Of a stretch of DNA of 64,000 bases, positions 51,671 through 60,380 are shown in pieces. Position 1 is the stretch's first letter. Each line of letters starts with the position of its first letter. Location of the stretch: positions 1,302,001 to 1,366,000 of the forward strand of contig NZ_CBDDIE010000003.1 in the NCBI RefSeq assembly GCF_965228805.1, read 5' to 3'. The stretch is from JASBTN01 sp965228805 (GTDB lineage Bacteria > Pseudomonadota > Alphaproteobacteria > Rhodobacterales > Rhodobacteraceae). The notes under the pieces were generated by a model. That model was not told the DNA's origin and made no database searches. It saw only the letters and a program-made list of their open reading frames with translations. A program made the translations under genes and the position numbers.

Positions 51671-54175
51671 ATGTGCCAGTTTTGTGTTGCAGATACGAAT
51701 TTTAATCCGGACGCCCTGGGCGGCAGTGTGTCGCTGGGCGAAGGGGCCATTTTGCCGACCTATACCCACGACCAGATCGCGGACTTCCTGCGAACCGGTT
51801 ACTGGCAGCCGCAGGGAATTTCCGGCGGCAAGTTTGACGTATCGGTCGGCGGAACGCTGTATTTCAATGTGAACGACCTGCCCGAGGCAGAACGCTACTT
51901 CGCCCGCGCGGCGATGGAAGCCTGGGCCAACGTCACCGGAATCAACATGGTCGAGACGACCTCGGCCAGCGCGGACATCGTCTTTGTGAACGACGACGGC
52001 GCCGGGGCCTATTGCACCTGGGATTCCTATTCGGGCGGCACCATCCACAAGGCGACGGTGAACATTCCCTCCTGGTGGATTTCCGGCGATCACTATGAGC
52101 TCGACAGCTATTCCTTCCAGACCTACATCCACGAGGTCGGCCACGCGCTGGGCCTGGGACATGCGGGTATCTACAATGGCACCGCGACCTACGCGACGGA
52201 TGGCTCCGGCTCCAACCACTACCTGAATGACAGCTGGCAAGCGACCGTGATGTCCTACTTCAGCCAGACGGAAAACACCTATGTGACAGGCAGTTATTCC
52301 TATGTCGTGACGCCGATGATCGCCGATATCCTGGCGGTGCATGACATCTATGGCACGCCGACCACGATACGCACCGGCGATACGACCTACGGGAACAACT
52401 CGAACGCGGGCGGGTATCTGGACGACCTGAAGGATTCGACCAACTCGGTTGCCATGACGATCTACGACAATGGCGGGATCGACACGCTCGACATGAGCTT
52501 CTCGGGCGCAAACCAGAATATCACGCTGGTGGCCGAGCAGGCCTCGGACGTGGCGGGTGGCATTGGCAACCTCTTCATTGCCCGGGGTGTCGAAATCGAG
52601 AATGTGATCGGCGGGTCGGGCAATGACACGCTGACCGGCAATGACCTGAACAACGAGCTGTCCGGTGGCAGCGGCGCCGACCAGATGATCGGTGGAGAAG
52701 GCAACGATACTTACTACGTTGATAGTGCGGGTGACCGGGTCGTCGAGACAAGCGGAGAGGGTACGGATCACGTAAACTCAACGATTTCCTTCTCGCTGCG
52801 AAATCATAGCCAACATATTGAGACCCTCACCCTCACCGGAGCAAATAATATTGATGGTACCGGCAACAGTTTGGATAACACCATTCAAGGGAACGACGGC
52901 GACAACGTCCTGAACGGTGCCTGGGGCAATGACACCCTGGAAGGGGGGGCTGGGAACGATGTATTTATGGACGACAGCGGCGCCGACCAGATGATCGGTG
53001 GAGAAGGCAACGATACTTACTACGTTGATAGTGCGGGTGACCGGGTCGTCGAGACAAGCGGAGAGGGTACGGATCACGTAAACTCAACGATTTCCTTCTC
53101 GCTGCGAAATCATAGCCAACATATTGAGACCCTCACCCTCACCGGAGCAAATAATATTGATGGTACCGGCAACGGTTTGGATAACACCATTCAAGGGAAC
53201 GACGGCGACAACGTCTTGAACGGTGCCTGGGGCAATGACACCCTGGAAGGGGGGGCTGGGAACGACGTATTTATGGACGACAGCGGCGCCGACCAGATGA
53301 TCGGTGGAGAAGGCAACGATACTTACTACGTTGATAGTGCGGGTGACCGGGTCGTCGAGACAAGCGGAGAGGGTACGGATCACGTAAACTCAACGATTTC
53401 CTTCTCGCTGCGAAATCATAGCCAACATATTGAGACCCTCACCCTCACCGGAGCAAATAATATTGATGGTACCGGCAACAGTTTGGATAACACCATTCAA
53501 GGGAACGACGGCGACAACGTCCTGAACGGTGCCTGGGGCAATGACACCCTGGAAGGGGGGGCTGGGAACGATGTATTTATGGACGACAGCGGCGCCGACC
53601 AGATGATCGGTGGAGAAGGCAACGATACTTACTACGTTGATAGTGCGGGTGACCGGGTCGTCGAGACAAGCGGAGAGGGTACGGATCACGTAAACTCAAC
53701 GATTTCCTTCTCGCTGCGAAATCATAGCCAACATATTGAGACCCTCACCCTCACCGGAGCAAATAATATTGATGGTACCGGCAACAGTTTGGATAACACC
53801 ATTCAAGGGAACGACGGCGACAACGTCTTGAACGGTGCCTGGGGCAATGACACCCTGGAAGGGGGGGCTGGGAACGACGTATTTATGGACGACAGCGGAA
53901 ACGACACTTATTCTGGTGGGACCGGTGCAGACACCTTCGTCTTCACAAAAGGTGCTGATATCGTAGTCGACTTCAGCGTTGCCGAAAACGACCTAGTCCT
54001 GGTTGATGATTCACTCTGGGGAGGCGGAGAGAAATCAGGAGCGGAACTCTTAGCGTATGCAACTATTGTGGGGAATGATATCGTTTTCGATTTTGGGAAC
54101 GGAAACACTCTGACGCTACGAGACTTCGATGATCTAGGCACATTGGAGGGGCAACTGTCATCAACTTCAATGTGA
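51671..54175 (+). CDS. Serralysin-type zinc metalloprotease (M10) with RTX repeats
   Basis: An 834-residue secreted protease without signal peptide, as usual for type I secretion. The catalytic domain (residues about 30-260) has TYIHEVGHALGLGHAGIYN with zinc ligands His154, His158, His164 and catalytic Glu155, and the Met-turn in TVMSYFSQ (about residue 194). After IENVIGGSGNDTLTGNDLNN come four tandem 102-residue repeats (residues 335-742), then a capping domain (GADTFVFTKGADIVVDFSVA). The catalytic part is GC-rich like the core genome, while the repeats and C-terminus are more AT-rich, so the gene may be a recombinant. No ABC exporter or inhibitor gene is beside it. Confidence 0.94.
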   Translation: MCQFCVADTNFNPDALGGSVSLGEGAILPTYTHDQIADFLRTGYWQPQGISGGKFDVSVGGTLYFNVNDLPEAERYFARAAMEAWANVTGINMVETTSASADIVFVNDDGAGAYCTWDSYSGGTIHKATVNIPSWWISGDHYELDSYSFQTYIHEVGHALGLGHAGIYNGTATYATDGSGSNHYLNDSWQATVMSYFSQTENTYVTGSYSYVVTPMIADILAVHDIYGTPTTIRTGDTTYGNNSNAGGYLDDLKDSTNSVAMTIYDNGGIDTLDMSFSGANQNITLVAEQASDVAGGIGNLFIARGVEIENVIGGSGNDTLTGNDLNNELSGGSGADQMIGGEGNDTYYVDSAGDRVVETSGEGTDHVNSTISFSLRNHSQHIETLTLTGANNIDGTGNSLDNTIQGNDGDNVLNGAWGNDTLEGGAGNDVFMDDSGADQMIGGEGNDTYYVDSAGDRVVETSGEGTDHVNSTISFSLRNHSQHIETLTLTGANNIDGTGNGLDNTIQGNDGDNVLNGAWGNDTLEGGAGNDVFMDDSGADQMIGGEGNDTYYVDSAGDRVVETSGEGTDHVNSTISFSLRNHSQHIETLTLTGANNIDGTGNSLDNTIQGNDGDNVLNGAWGNDTLEGGAGNDVFMDDSGADQMIGGEGNDTYYVDSAGDRVVETSGEGTDHVNSTISFSLRNHSQHIETLTLTGANNIDGTGNSLDNTIQGNDGDNVLNGAWGNDTLEGGAGNDVFMDDSGNDTYSGGTGADTFVFTKGADIVVDFSVAENDLVLVDDSLWGGGEKSGAELLAYATIVGNDIVFDFGNGNTLTLRDFDDLGTLEGQLSSTSM
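52673..53896 (+). repeat. Four tandem 306-bp repeats in the serralysin gene
   Basis: Units start at 52673, 52979, 53285 and 53591 and encode 102 residues each (GADQMIGGEGNDTYYVDSAG to GGAGNDVFMDDS). They differ at only three sites seen: AACGTCCTG versus AACGTCTTG, AACGATGTA versus AACGACGTA, and one A/G (Ser/Gly) in unit 2. Units 1 and 3 share one set, 2 and 4 the other, so a 612-bp dimer was duplicated. A G7 run occurs in each unit. Confidence 0.95.
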
Positions 54176-54341
54176 CACATCTAGGAAACGCATTTTTTCT
54201 ACTCATGTGCGCCCTCAAACGCAAACTAAGAAAAACACGCCGCGCGGGACTTGTCGTTTTTGCAGTTTCAACTGTGTACACACTATATATCCCATTGAGT
54301 GCCGGTCGCCCTAAGCTGCGAACCTGGTGAGTCTCCACATC

Positions 54342-55172
54342 TGAACTGGTCCACCGCTATGTTTAGGAAACGGAGGACCGAGAATGGCAAACAAGCGACC
54401 GAAGCCCGAAGAGATTGTGTCGAAGTCACGGTAGGTTGAAGTCTGATGGGACAAGACATGCCCCGTCTGGATGCGATCGGACAGATTGGCGTTTTTGAAC
54501 AGACCTATTACCGCAGGCGCAAGCAACACGGTGGGAGGGGCGTGGATCAGTTGAAGGAATTAAAGCGACTGCAGAAGGAGAACGATCGGCTGAGACGAGC
54601 TGTGTCGGACCAGACCCTGGACAAACTCATCCTGAAGGAAGCAGCTCGGGGAAACTTCTGAGCCCCGCCCGTCGGCGAGCCTGCAACGACCTGATCCGCA
54701 GCGAGATGAAGGTGTCGGAACGCCGGATCTGTCGGGTGTTGGGGCAGCATCGATCAACACAACGATATCAGCCACGCGGTCGAGAAGATGAAGAGCGGCT
54801 TGTGGCCGACATGATCGAACTGGCTAGGGAGTATGGTGGCTACGGCTATCCTCGTGTTGCCGTCCTACTGCGAGATGCAGGCTGTCAGGGACTGGATTGC
54901 GGCTGTCGGGACAAGGACAACCTACATCGAGCCGGGATCGCCTTTGGAGAATGGCTACTGCGAGAGCTTCAACGCCCGCTGCCGCGACAAGCTGCTCAAC
55001 GGCGAGATCTTTTTCAGTCTGCGAGAGGCACAAATCCTAATCGAACAATGGAGGAGGCACTACAACACGAAAAGACCACACAGCGCATTGGACTACCGCT
55101 CTCCGCCACCAAAAGCTAGGTTTCTGTTGAACCAGCGGCCAATCATGCGGAAAAGATCGGCCCAGTCAAACT
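54342..55172 (+). pseudogene. Degenerate IS3-family element with internal deletion
   Basis: The left end TGAACTGGTCC...TTAGGAAACGGAGGA (54342-54380) is followed by orfA from 54384 (MANKRPKPEEIVSKSR, then a stop and a frameshift, then DQLKELKRLQKENDRLRRAV and LDKLILKEAARGNF). The orfB N-terminus (SEMKVSERRICRVLGQHRST, DMIELAREYGGYGYPRVAVL) is fused by a deletion of roughly 400 bases to its C-terminus (TYIEPGSPLENGYCESFNAR, YNTKRPHSALDYRSPPPKA). The second IS481-type copy is inserted at its right end. It is inactive. Confidence 0.85.
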
Positions 55173-55175
55173 AGG

Positions 55176-56408
55176 TGAATTAGTCTCGATGTGATCTGAC
55201 ACCGCCCCCTTCTCAGCACGCTGAACTGGGGGCGGCGCATCTCTTGAAGGAGATGATGGTTGATCGTTTTGATGGTGGTGCAAACCCAACCGCAAAACGA
55301 GGCAACCACAATGCTGAACTCTACTGATAAGATCATCAAACACAAAACCGGTCTGCTGAAACTGGCCGAGGAACTGGGCAACGTCAGCAAAGCCTGCCAG
55401 GTGATGGGCTACAGCCGTGACACGTTCTACCGCTATAAATCAGCAGTCGAGGACGGAGGTGTCGAAGCCCTGTTTGAGCGCACCCGGCGCAAGCCTAACT
55501 TGGCCAATCGGGTTGACGAGGCGACCGAACAGGCGGTCATCAAATCCGCCACCGATTTCCCGGCCTATGGCCAAGCCCGCACCTCCAACGAGCTGCGCAA
55601 ACTGGGCATCTTTGTCTCGCCATCCGGCGTCCGGTCGATCTGGCTGCGACATGATCTGGCGAACTTCAAGGCTCGCCTGAAAGCCCTGGAAGCCAAGGTT
55701 GCCGAAGAAGGGGGCATCCTGACCGAGGCTCAGGTGCAGGCCTTAGAAAAGAAGAAACTGGACGACGAAGCCTGCGGCGAGATCGAGACTGCTCACCCCG
55801 GTTATCTGGGGTCACAGGATACGTTCTATGTCGGCACGCTGAAGGGCGTCGGGCGGGTCTACCAGCAGACCTATGTCGACACCTATTGCAAGGTCGCCCA
55901 TGCCAAGCTCTATACGACCAAAACCCCGATCACTGCCGCTGATCTGCTGAATGATCGCGTCCTGCCATTCCACGATGAACACGACCTGCCGGTGCTGCGG
56001 ATCATGACGGACCGGGGCACGGAATACTGCGGCCGGGCCGACAAGCACGACTACCAGCTCTTCCTGGCCATCAATGACATCGACCACACCAAGACCAAGG
56101 TGAAATCGCCCCAGACCAACGGCATCTGCGAGCGGTTCCACAAGACCATTTTGCAGGAGTTCTATCAGGTCGCGTTCCGCAAAAAGCTCTACGACAGCAT
56201 CGGTGCGCTGCAAACGGACCTCGACGAATGGCTGCATAACTACAACCACCAACGCACTCATCAGGGCAAAATGTGTTGCGGCAGAACGCCGTTCCAGACC
56301 ATGATTGAAGGCAAGCAGATCTGGAAGGAAAAGTTCGTGAACTGAACTTGGCCTGACAGACGCCGCCGGAAAAACGGCCAACTGTCAGATCACATCTGAA
56401 CCACTACA
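55176..56408 (+). mobile_element. IS481-type insertion sequence, copy 2 (1233 bp)
   Basis: Same ends, length and orientation as the copy at 38927-40159. AACTAGG occurs directly before (55169) and after (56409) it, a 7-bp target duplication different from that of copy 1. The two copies are direct repeats 16,249 bases apart. Confidence 0.94.
55311..56345 (+). CDS. IS481 family transposase (copy 2)
   Basis: 344 residues, identical to the protein of copy 1, with the helix-turn-helix (LLKLAEELGNVSKACQVMGY) and the D-D-E core residues in VDTYCKVAHAKLYTTK, RIMTDRGTEYCG and ICERFHKTILQ. Identity at the nucleotide level implies recent transposition or gene conversion. The start follows the same reasoning as for copy 1 (a TTG at 55260 is the alternative). 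Confidence 0.94.
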   Translation: MLNSTDKIIKHKTGLLKLAEELGNVSKACQVMGYSRDTFYRYKSAVEDGGVEALFERTRRKPNLANRVDEATEQAVIKSATDFPAYGQARTSNELRKLGIFVSPSGVRSIWLRHDLANFKARLKALEAKVAEEGGILTEAQVQALEKKKLDDEACGEIETAHPGYLGSQDTFYVGTLKGVGRVYQQTYVDTYCKVAHAKLYTTKTPITAADLLNDRVLPFHDEHDLPVLRIMTDRGTEYCGRADKHDYQLFLAINDIDHTKTKVKSPQTNGICERFHKTILQEFYQVAFRKKLYDSIGALQTDLDEWLHNYNHQRTHQGKMCCGRTPFQTMIEGKQIWKEKFVN

Positions 56409-56483
56409 AACTAGGCCACCCAGCACAATGAGATTTTCTCACCTGCCAACTGACCATAATGGCAACCGATTTTACCCAAAGCC

Positions 56484-57344
56484 CTATTTTTCTGCTAGCC
56501 TTTTCCCATAAACGTCAACCTCCCGCAGTATTCGCATTGCCTGTGTCAACCGATCACCAAGCACCTCTTCAAGAGTGCCCCACGCCTGGTACTCTCCGGC
56601 CATTGAGTTAAACAAGAAACTCTCTAATTCTTGCGTCTGTCGGCTGCTTGCAAGAAACCCACTCAGATAATCATTGTCGCCTGTCTTAGCGCAAGGGTCA
56701 CTGTCAGAGAACTCACTTCTAGCCCACTCGTAAAGTGCAATATCGTACTTAAGATTGGAGAGATTAACATCAACCTTGATGTCCTTCCTAGCCCCTTTAT
56801 TGGCCTCTTTTACCCCGCAGGATACTCCAAGCTCACTGAGTAGGGAATTCGCGCTCGCAGCAAAGCTGTCTGTGAAGTAGACGTGACTAAACGCTTGCAG
56901 AGCTTTCTGCGCACGTTCAAATGGCGTGAGCGAGTTGTTTTTTCTATCCGCGAGCATTGGAAATCGGTTGATGATAAACCACGTCATGGGGTTCTTTTGT
57001 CGCCCGAGCCAAGCTTGCATGTCGAATGGGATTCCTTGGCGCTGCCTAAGGTCCACTTGATACTGCGCCTCGCTGACCAGCCTTTCGACCGGATCCCGCA
57101 TCCCTGTAAATAGGACAGGGTTTGTAAGGTAGTGCAGCATCTGTTCATGAACGCTATGCCCCCAAACCAATTTCAAGCTCTCGTAATCCTGTATATCCAA
57201 GAACTCAGGCCTACGATCCCTCCAATTCATTATGATGCTAGTGTTCTGGTAGAACTGATGAACTGGAAGATTCTCTTTTGCCATTCGGAGGAGACTTGTT
57301 CCCGCGCACTTCGGAATGTGAAGGCCTATATAGGTCCGGCTCAT
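56484..57344 (-). CDS. Sulfotransferase family protein
   Basis: A 286-residue protein. The N-terminus MSRTYIGLHIPKCAGTSLLR contains the 5'-phosphosulfate loop of the sulfotransferase-2 group (H-I-P-K-[CT]-A-G-T-S). The 3'-phosphate site is VLFTGMRDPVERLVSEAQY. It probably sulfates a surface polysaccharide. The start overlaps the stop of the methyltransferase gene by one base (TAATG), so the two are coupled. Codon use is AT-rich as elsewhere in the island. The acceptor is unknown. Confidence 0.86.
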   Translation of the reverse strand: MSRTYIGLHIPKCAGTSLLRMAKENLPVHQFYQNTSIIMNWRDRRPEFLDIQDYESLKLVWGHSVHEQMLHYLTNPVLFTGMRDPVERLVSEAQYQVDLRQRQGIPFDMQAWLGRQKNPMTWFIINRFPMLADRKNNSLTPFERAQKALQAFSHVYFTDSFAASANSLLSELGVSCGVKEANKGARKDIKVDVNLSNLKYDIALYEWARSEFSDSDPCAKTGDNDYLSGFLASSRQTQELESFLFNSMAGEYQAWGTLEEVLGDRLTQAMRILREVDVYGKRLAEK

Positions 57345-58264
57345 TACACCTTAACCTTTCTTGAAGACAGTTTGACCATCCAGGTTCGAAGCAGTGCTTC
57401 ACTAAGTGAAGGATCAGCTTGAAGGATAGTTGCAGATGGGGCGAGCGAAACTTCGGTTCTCGCCTCCCGCTCAATACGAAGCCCGCACTCAGATAGTATC
57501 TGCCTTAGCTGGAATGGTGTCAGCTTGTTTAAGGATCCGCCAATTCTCATTGTCTTAGGAAAAACCCGGCTGAAGTCCTTTTGATAGGCAATGTGTGCCC
57601 ATGGTTGCGCCCGAATAAAGTAGGGGCATTTGGTACAATCAACTGGGTTCAGCATTCGTTCAAATCTTTCACCCCACTGAAAAGGTCGATTTTTTGAAAG
57701 ACGCACCCTATGTTCATTTGACGCCGCACATTTCTCTTCTTGATCCCAGCAATCTTCTGCCAAAAAAACCACATCTCCCTTGCCTTTGACTTTGACAAAG
57801 CCGTGGTCGTGCGAACCGGCAGGGTGGTAGTAATTGTCGTGGTTCGTAAAAAAAACTCCCCCCAGACCTAAAACCGAGGAAACTGCAGAGATGCTTTCAT
57901 GAAGTGACTGAATATGCTCAGTTACCGTGTTGCAGAAAACCAAATCAAATTCTTCATCGCCAATGTCGGAGATTGATTTTGTTGCTAAAGTTACACCGCG
58001 CTTCTTAGCTTGGTGAACGTATTCCTCAGAAAAGTTCACCCAACTGTCTATTCCGACCACACTTTTTGCCCCGAGTTCGCGAAATGCTAATGCAAATGCA
58101 CCGTCTCCACACTCCCAGTCTAGTACGTTCTTGCCAACGATGTCGTCTTCCGAGAAAAAACCGGCGCTGATTAATCCCTTGATCTCTCGTAGCCGTTGAT
58201 TGAACCTTTCGTTCGGTACCATTTCTTGCATCTGACATCCTTTACAGTTTTCGTCGAAGCTCAT
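57344..58264 (-). CDS. SAM-dependent methyltransferase
   Basis: A 306-residue class I methyltransferase. Motif I is GKNVLDWECGDGAFALAFRE (about residues 44-63), an acidic strand end follows in SVVGIDSWVNFSEEYV, and EFDLVFCNTVTEHIQSLHES and GLGGVFFTNHDNYYHPAGS are motifs IV-V. The N-terminus has C-x-x-C (NCKGCQMQE), and a second Cys pair (VDCTKCPYF) lies in the C-terminal part. It is coupled to the downstream sulfotransferase. A role in decorating a glycan or small molecule is likely, but the acceptor is unknown. Confidence 0.85.
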   Translation of the reverse strand: MSFDENCKGCQMQEMVPNERFNQRLREIKGLISAGFFSEDDIVGKNVLDWECGDGAFALAFRELGAKSVVGIDSWVNFSEEYVHQAKKRGVTLATKSISDIGDEEFDLVFCNTVTEHIQSLHESISAVSSVLGLGGVFFTNHDNYYHPAGSHDHGFVKVKGKGDVVFLAEDCWDQEEKCAASNEHRVRLSKNRPFQWGERFERMLNPVDCTKCPYFIRAQPWAHIAYQKDFSRVFPKTMRIGGSLNKLTPFQLRQILSECGLRIEREARTEVSLAPSATILQADPSLSEALLRTWMVKLSSRKVKV

Positions 58265-58720
58265 TTCTGCTCGACGCTTTGCTTGCGATCAGTACTGAAG
58301 TGGATAAATCCACGCAACCGCGTCTAGCTCCCATTTTTTTTGGACCTTTTTTCGCAGAAGATCAGACGCTGGCTTACACAATTTGAGAGCGTAGCGGATA
58401 TCAATTTCATGCGCTCCCTACGCCAGCGCTTGATCTTAGTCGGTGGTTCACGCCTTTGTTTGAACAGTTTGAACAGCGGCAACTACGCTGCAGATTTCTC
58501 TTGAAGTTGGTCCTCTTTCCAAAAACCGCGCACCTCCTAGGTTGTAGAGTTCAGGTGGTCGACATCACTATCGCCAATTCAAGCCCTTCAACATAGCTCT
58601 CGCATTGGCACGCTCATTGAAGCTAGAATAGGGACTTCGCTGTACCTGTTGCCTCCAGGCCCTCCGCAGTTATGATTTTTTTGTATTTTTGTCAGCGTAG
58701 CTAGTCAGGATTGTTGGTCT
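58265..58720. other. Intergenic, no gene seen
   Basis: About 450 bases of AT-rich sequence with several T or A runs (near 58335, 58345, 58676). It lies between two minus-strand genes and should carry the promoter of the methyltransferase unit. No open frame, RNA or IS end is credible. Confidence 0.5.
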
Positions 58721-59977
58721 TCAGGATAGTCTCGAATCGTAGCAGGAACGATGCTTTCGCTCAGCCGCTGCGAGAAAATGGTTCTGAAACCTTTCACCAA
58801 AAAAACTGACTCTGCTGAGAAGGCGGTGAACACAGAAGTCTAAATAGTCGATCCAGAAAGCAACACGTGACTTCCTGGCTTGCACATCTTTAACAGCGAC
58901 ATTTTGCTCTTCCTCCACGCGTTGCAGTTTGGTTTGCTCTCCGCCATTTCGCGGCTCCTTACTAAGGTAGTCAAAATAGATCCGCTGCATTTTTTGAACT
59001 GCGTCAGGGTAGTTTTGAGGCCGCAGCCCTGAGTTCTCAAGAGCCTGGTTAAGGCCCGCGAGATCGATATCGGATAGGTCACTAAGCTTCTCAAGAAGGC
59101 CAATTTCCTGGTGATCTTGCGCCATGCTCTCAAATTTGATCCCGAATTCACTGCGAAGCCAATCGACTTCGGAATAGTCGGCAAAATCCTGGAACAGCCC
59201 GGGACGCGCCCTTCCCTGCCCTGCATAGGACCGCACCACTTGCCATTGGAACTTCTTAAACGCTTGGGTTACGCTCGCGTCTCCCGTGGTTAGTACGCCT
59301 GACCTATTAAAGTTAAATAGCAAACGCGCTGCATTGAACGACATGCTCTGGTTGCTTCGCAGTTCCTTCGCGACGGCTCCATATATCCCTGCACGTGCGC
59401 AAAAGTCTGACACAACATCGCCGTCTTTTAGCTGGCTTAGCTCAAAAGGTCGAACGCATACCGCATGTTTGGGTAGTTCTGAAAGAAAACCTGAGAGCCG
59501 GCTTTTATAGTGAGGGCGATAAAGATTAGGGATAGAGCGATCACGATGCTTCACCCCCTCCTGGAACACTGAGGCAGCGTAGTGGGTGGGCTCTCGAACG
59601 TAGCAAACTACGTTCACCGTCCAGCCATGCCGATCGAAAAACTCCAGAAGCGCGTGCTTCTCCGGGATTGTCAGGTTTCCAATGTCTTCACCGCTAATCA
59701 CTATCCGATCTCGGTCGCGACGCTGAAGCATCCTTGACAGGTTTTGACGGTAAACATCTCTTTTTTTTGAGATTTCCGCCCTTGAAAGCCCCTGCGACTT
59801 CCAAACGTGGTAGTCTTCAAAGTTCGTTCGGAAAGCCGTGAAAATCGGAATAGAGTGATTGGGTTCCTCGAAAGTCGCATAGAAGACACTTCCGTCATCA
59901 TAGCCGCGCAAGGCGTTCTGAACTGATGTTGAACCCGTTTTGTGCATTCCGATGTGTAGCACGGCTGTTCTTTGCAT
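58721..59977 (-). CDS. Sulfotransferase-like P-loop protein
   Basis: A 418-residue protein. MQRTAVLHIGMHKTGSTSVQ is the P-loop of a distinct sulfotransferase-like group (H-[IV]-G-x-[HP]-K-T-G-[ST]-[ST]). VNVVCYVREPTHYAASVFQE is the second conserved block (R-E/D-P). After about residue 270 the sequence is helical and Glu/Arg-rich (NGGEQTKLQRVEEEQNVAVK), with an unassigned tail. An upstream in-frame start at 60025 would add 16 residues. It lies 356 bases from the NRPS gene and divergent to it, so it could tailor the NRPS product or a surface glycan. Confidence 0.78.
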   Translation of the reverse strand: MQRTAVLHIGMHKTGSTSVQNALRGYDDGSVFYATFEEPNHSIPIFTAFRTNFEDYHVWKSQGLSRAEISKKRDVYRQNLSRMLQRRDRDRIVISGEDIGNLTIPEKHALLEFFDRHGWTVNVVCYVREPTHYAASVFQEGVKHRDRSIPNLYRPHYKSRLSGFLSELPKHAVCVRPFELSQLKDGDVVSDFCARAGIYGAVAKELRSNQSMSFNAARLLFNFNRSGVLTTGDASVTQAFKKFQWQVVRSYAGQGRARPGLFQDFADYSEVDWLRSEFGIKFESMAQDHQEIGLLEKLSDLSDIDLAGLNQALENSGLRPQNYPDAVQKMQRIYFDYLSKEPRNGGEQTKLQRVEEEQNVAVKDVQARKSRVAFWIDYLDFCVHRLLSRVSFFGERFQNHFLAAAERKHRSCYDSRLS

Positions 59978-60083
59978 TGGGGCGCTCTTGGGCTGATTTG
60001 GCTTTCTGTGATCGGCAAGAAACACTAAAACGCATAGTGGCGCCAGCAGTATTGGCTAGGCAGTCGCACCCCGTGAGAAGACT

Positions 60084-60317
60084 GCAAACCTGTCCGAAAA
60101 TGTGGGACCACTTCACCCAACCAAATGGTGCCCCCGTCTCAAAATGGTCTGCCGGAACTTATGGCAAATCGGCAACCTAGGTGGGATGGGAACCGACCAA
60201 CTGATAGAGCTCAAACGGCTCAAGATGGGAAACGAGCGGCTGCGTAAGGCCGTGTCAGACCTGACCCTGGACAATCTCATCCCGAAGGAAGCAGCTCTGG
60301 GAAACTTCTGGACATAG
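60084..60317 (+). pseudogene. IS3-family orfA relic
   Basis: The frame GGMGTDQLIELKRLKMGNER then LRKAVSDLTLDNLIPKEAAL matches the C-terminal half of the orfA seen at 54384 (DQLKELKRLQKENDRLRRAV). The N-terminal half is scrambled, and AAACCTGTCCGAAAATGTGG near 60084 resembles 36337-36360, another copy of an IS end. The relic sits directly upstream of the NRPS gene; the remaining bases to 60380 hold its promoter region. Confidence 0.7.
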
Positions 60318-60380
60318 GCTCCAGTGTGATCCTATGCAAATCGAAACGAATTCGCCCACATCTGAGAAGTCCCCCCAAAA

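Noticed and set aside
51494..52771. 425-residue minus-strand frame opposite the serralysin gene
   Set aside because: It is antisense to the HExxHxxGxxH protease; part of it repeats because the serralysin repeats are also open on the other strand.
52673..53896. Tandem repeats considered as a CRISPR array
   Set aside because: Units are 306 bp, contiguous, in frame and coding; there are no short repeats with unique spacers, nor cas genes.
38927..56408. A composite transposon made by the two IS481-type copies
   Set aside because: Each copy has its own 7-bp target duplication (AGTCAAA and AACTAGG); a composite would duplicate only the outermost flanks.
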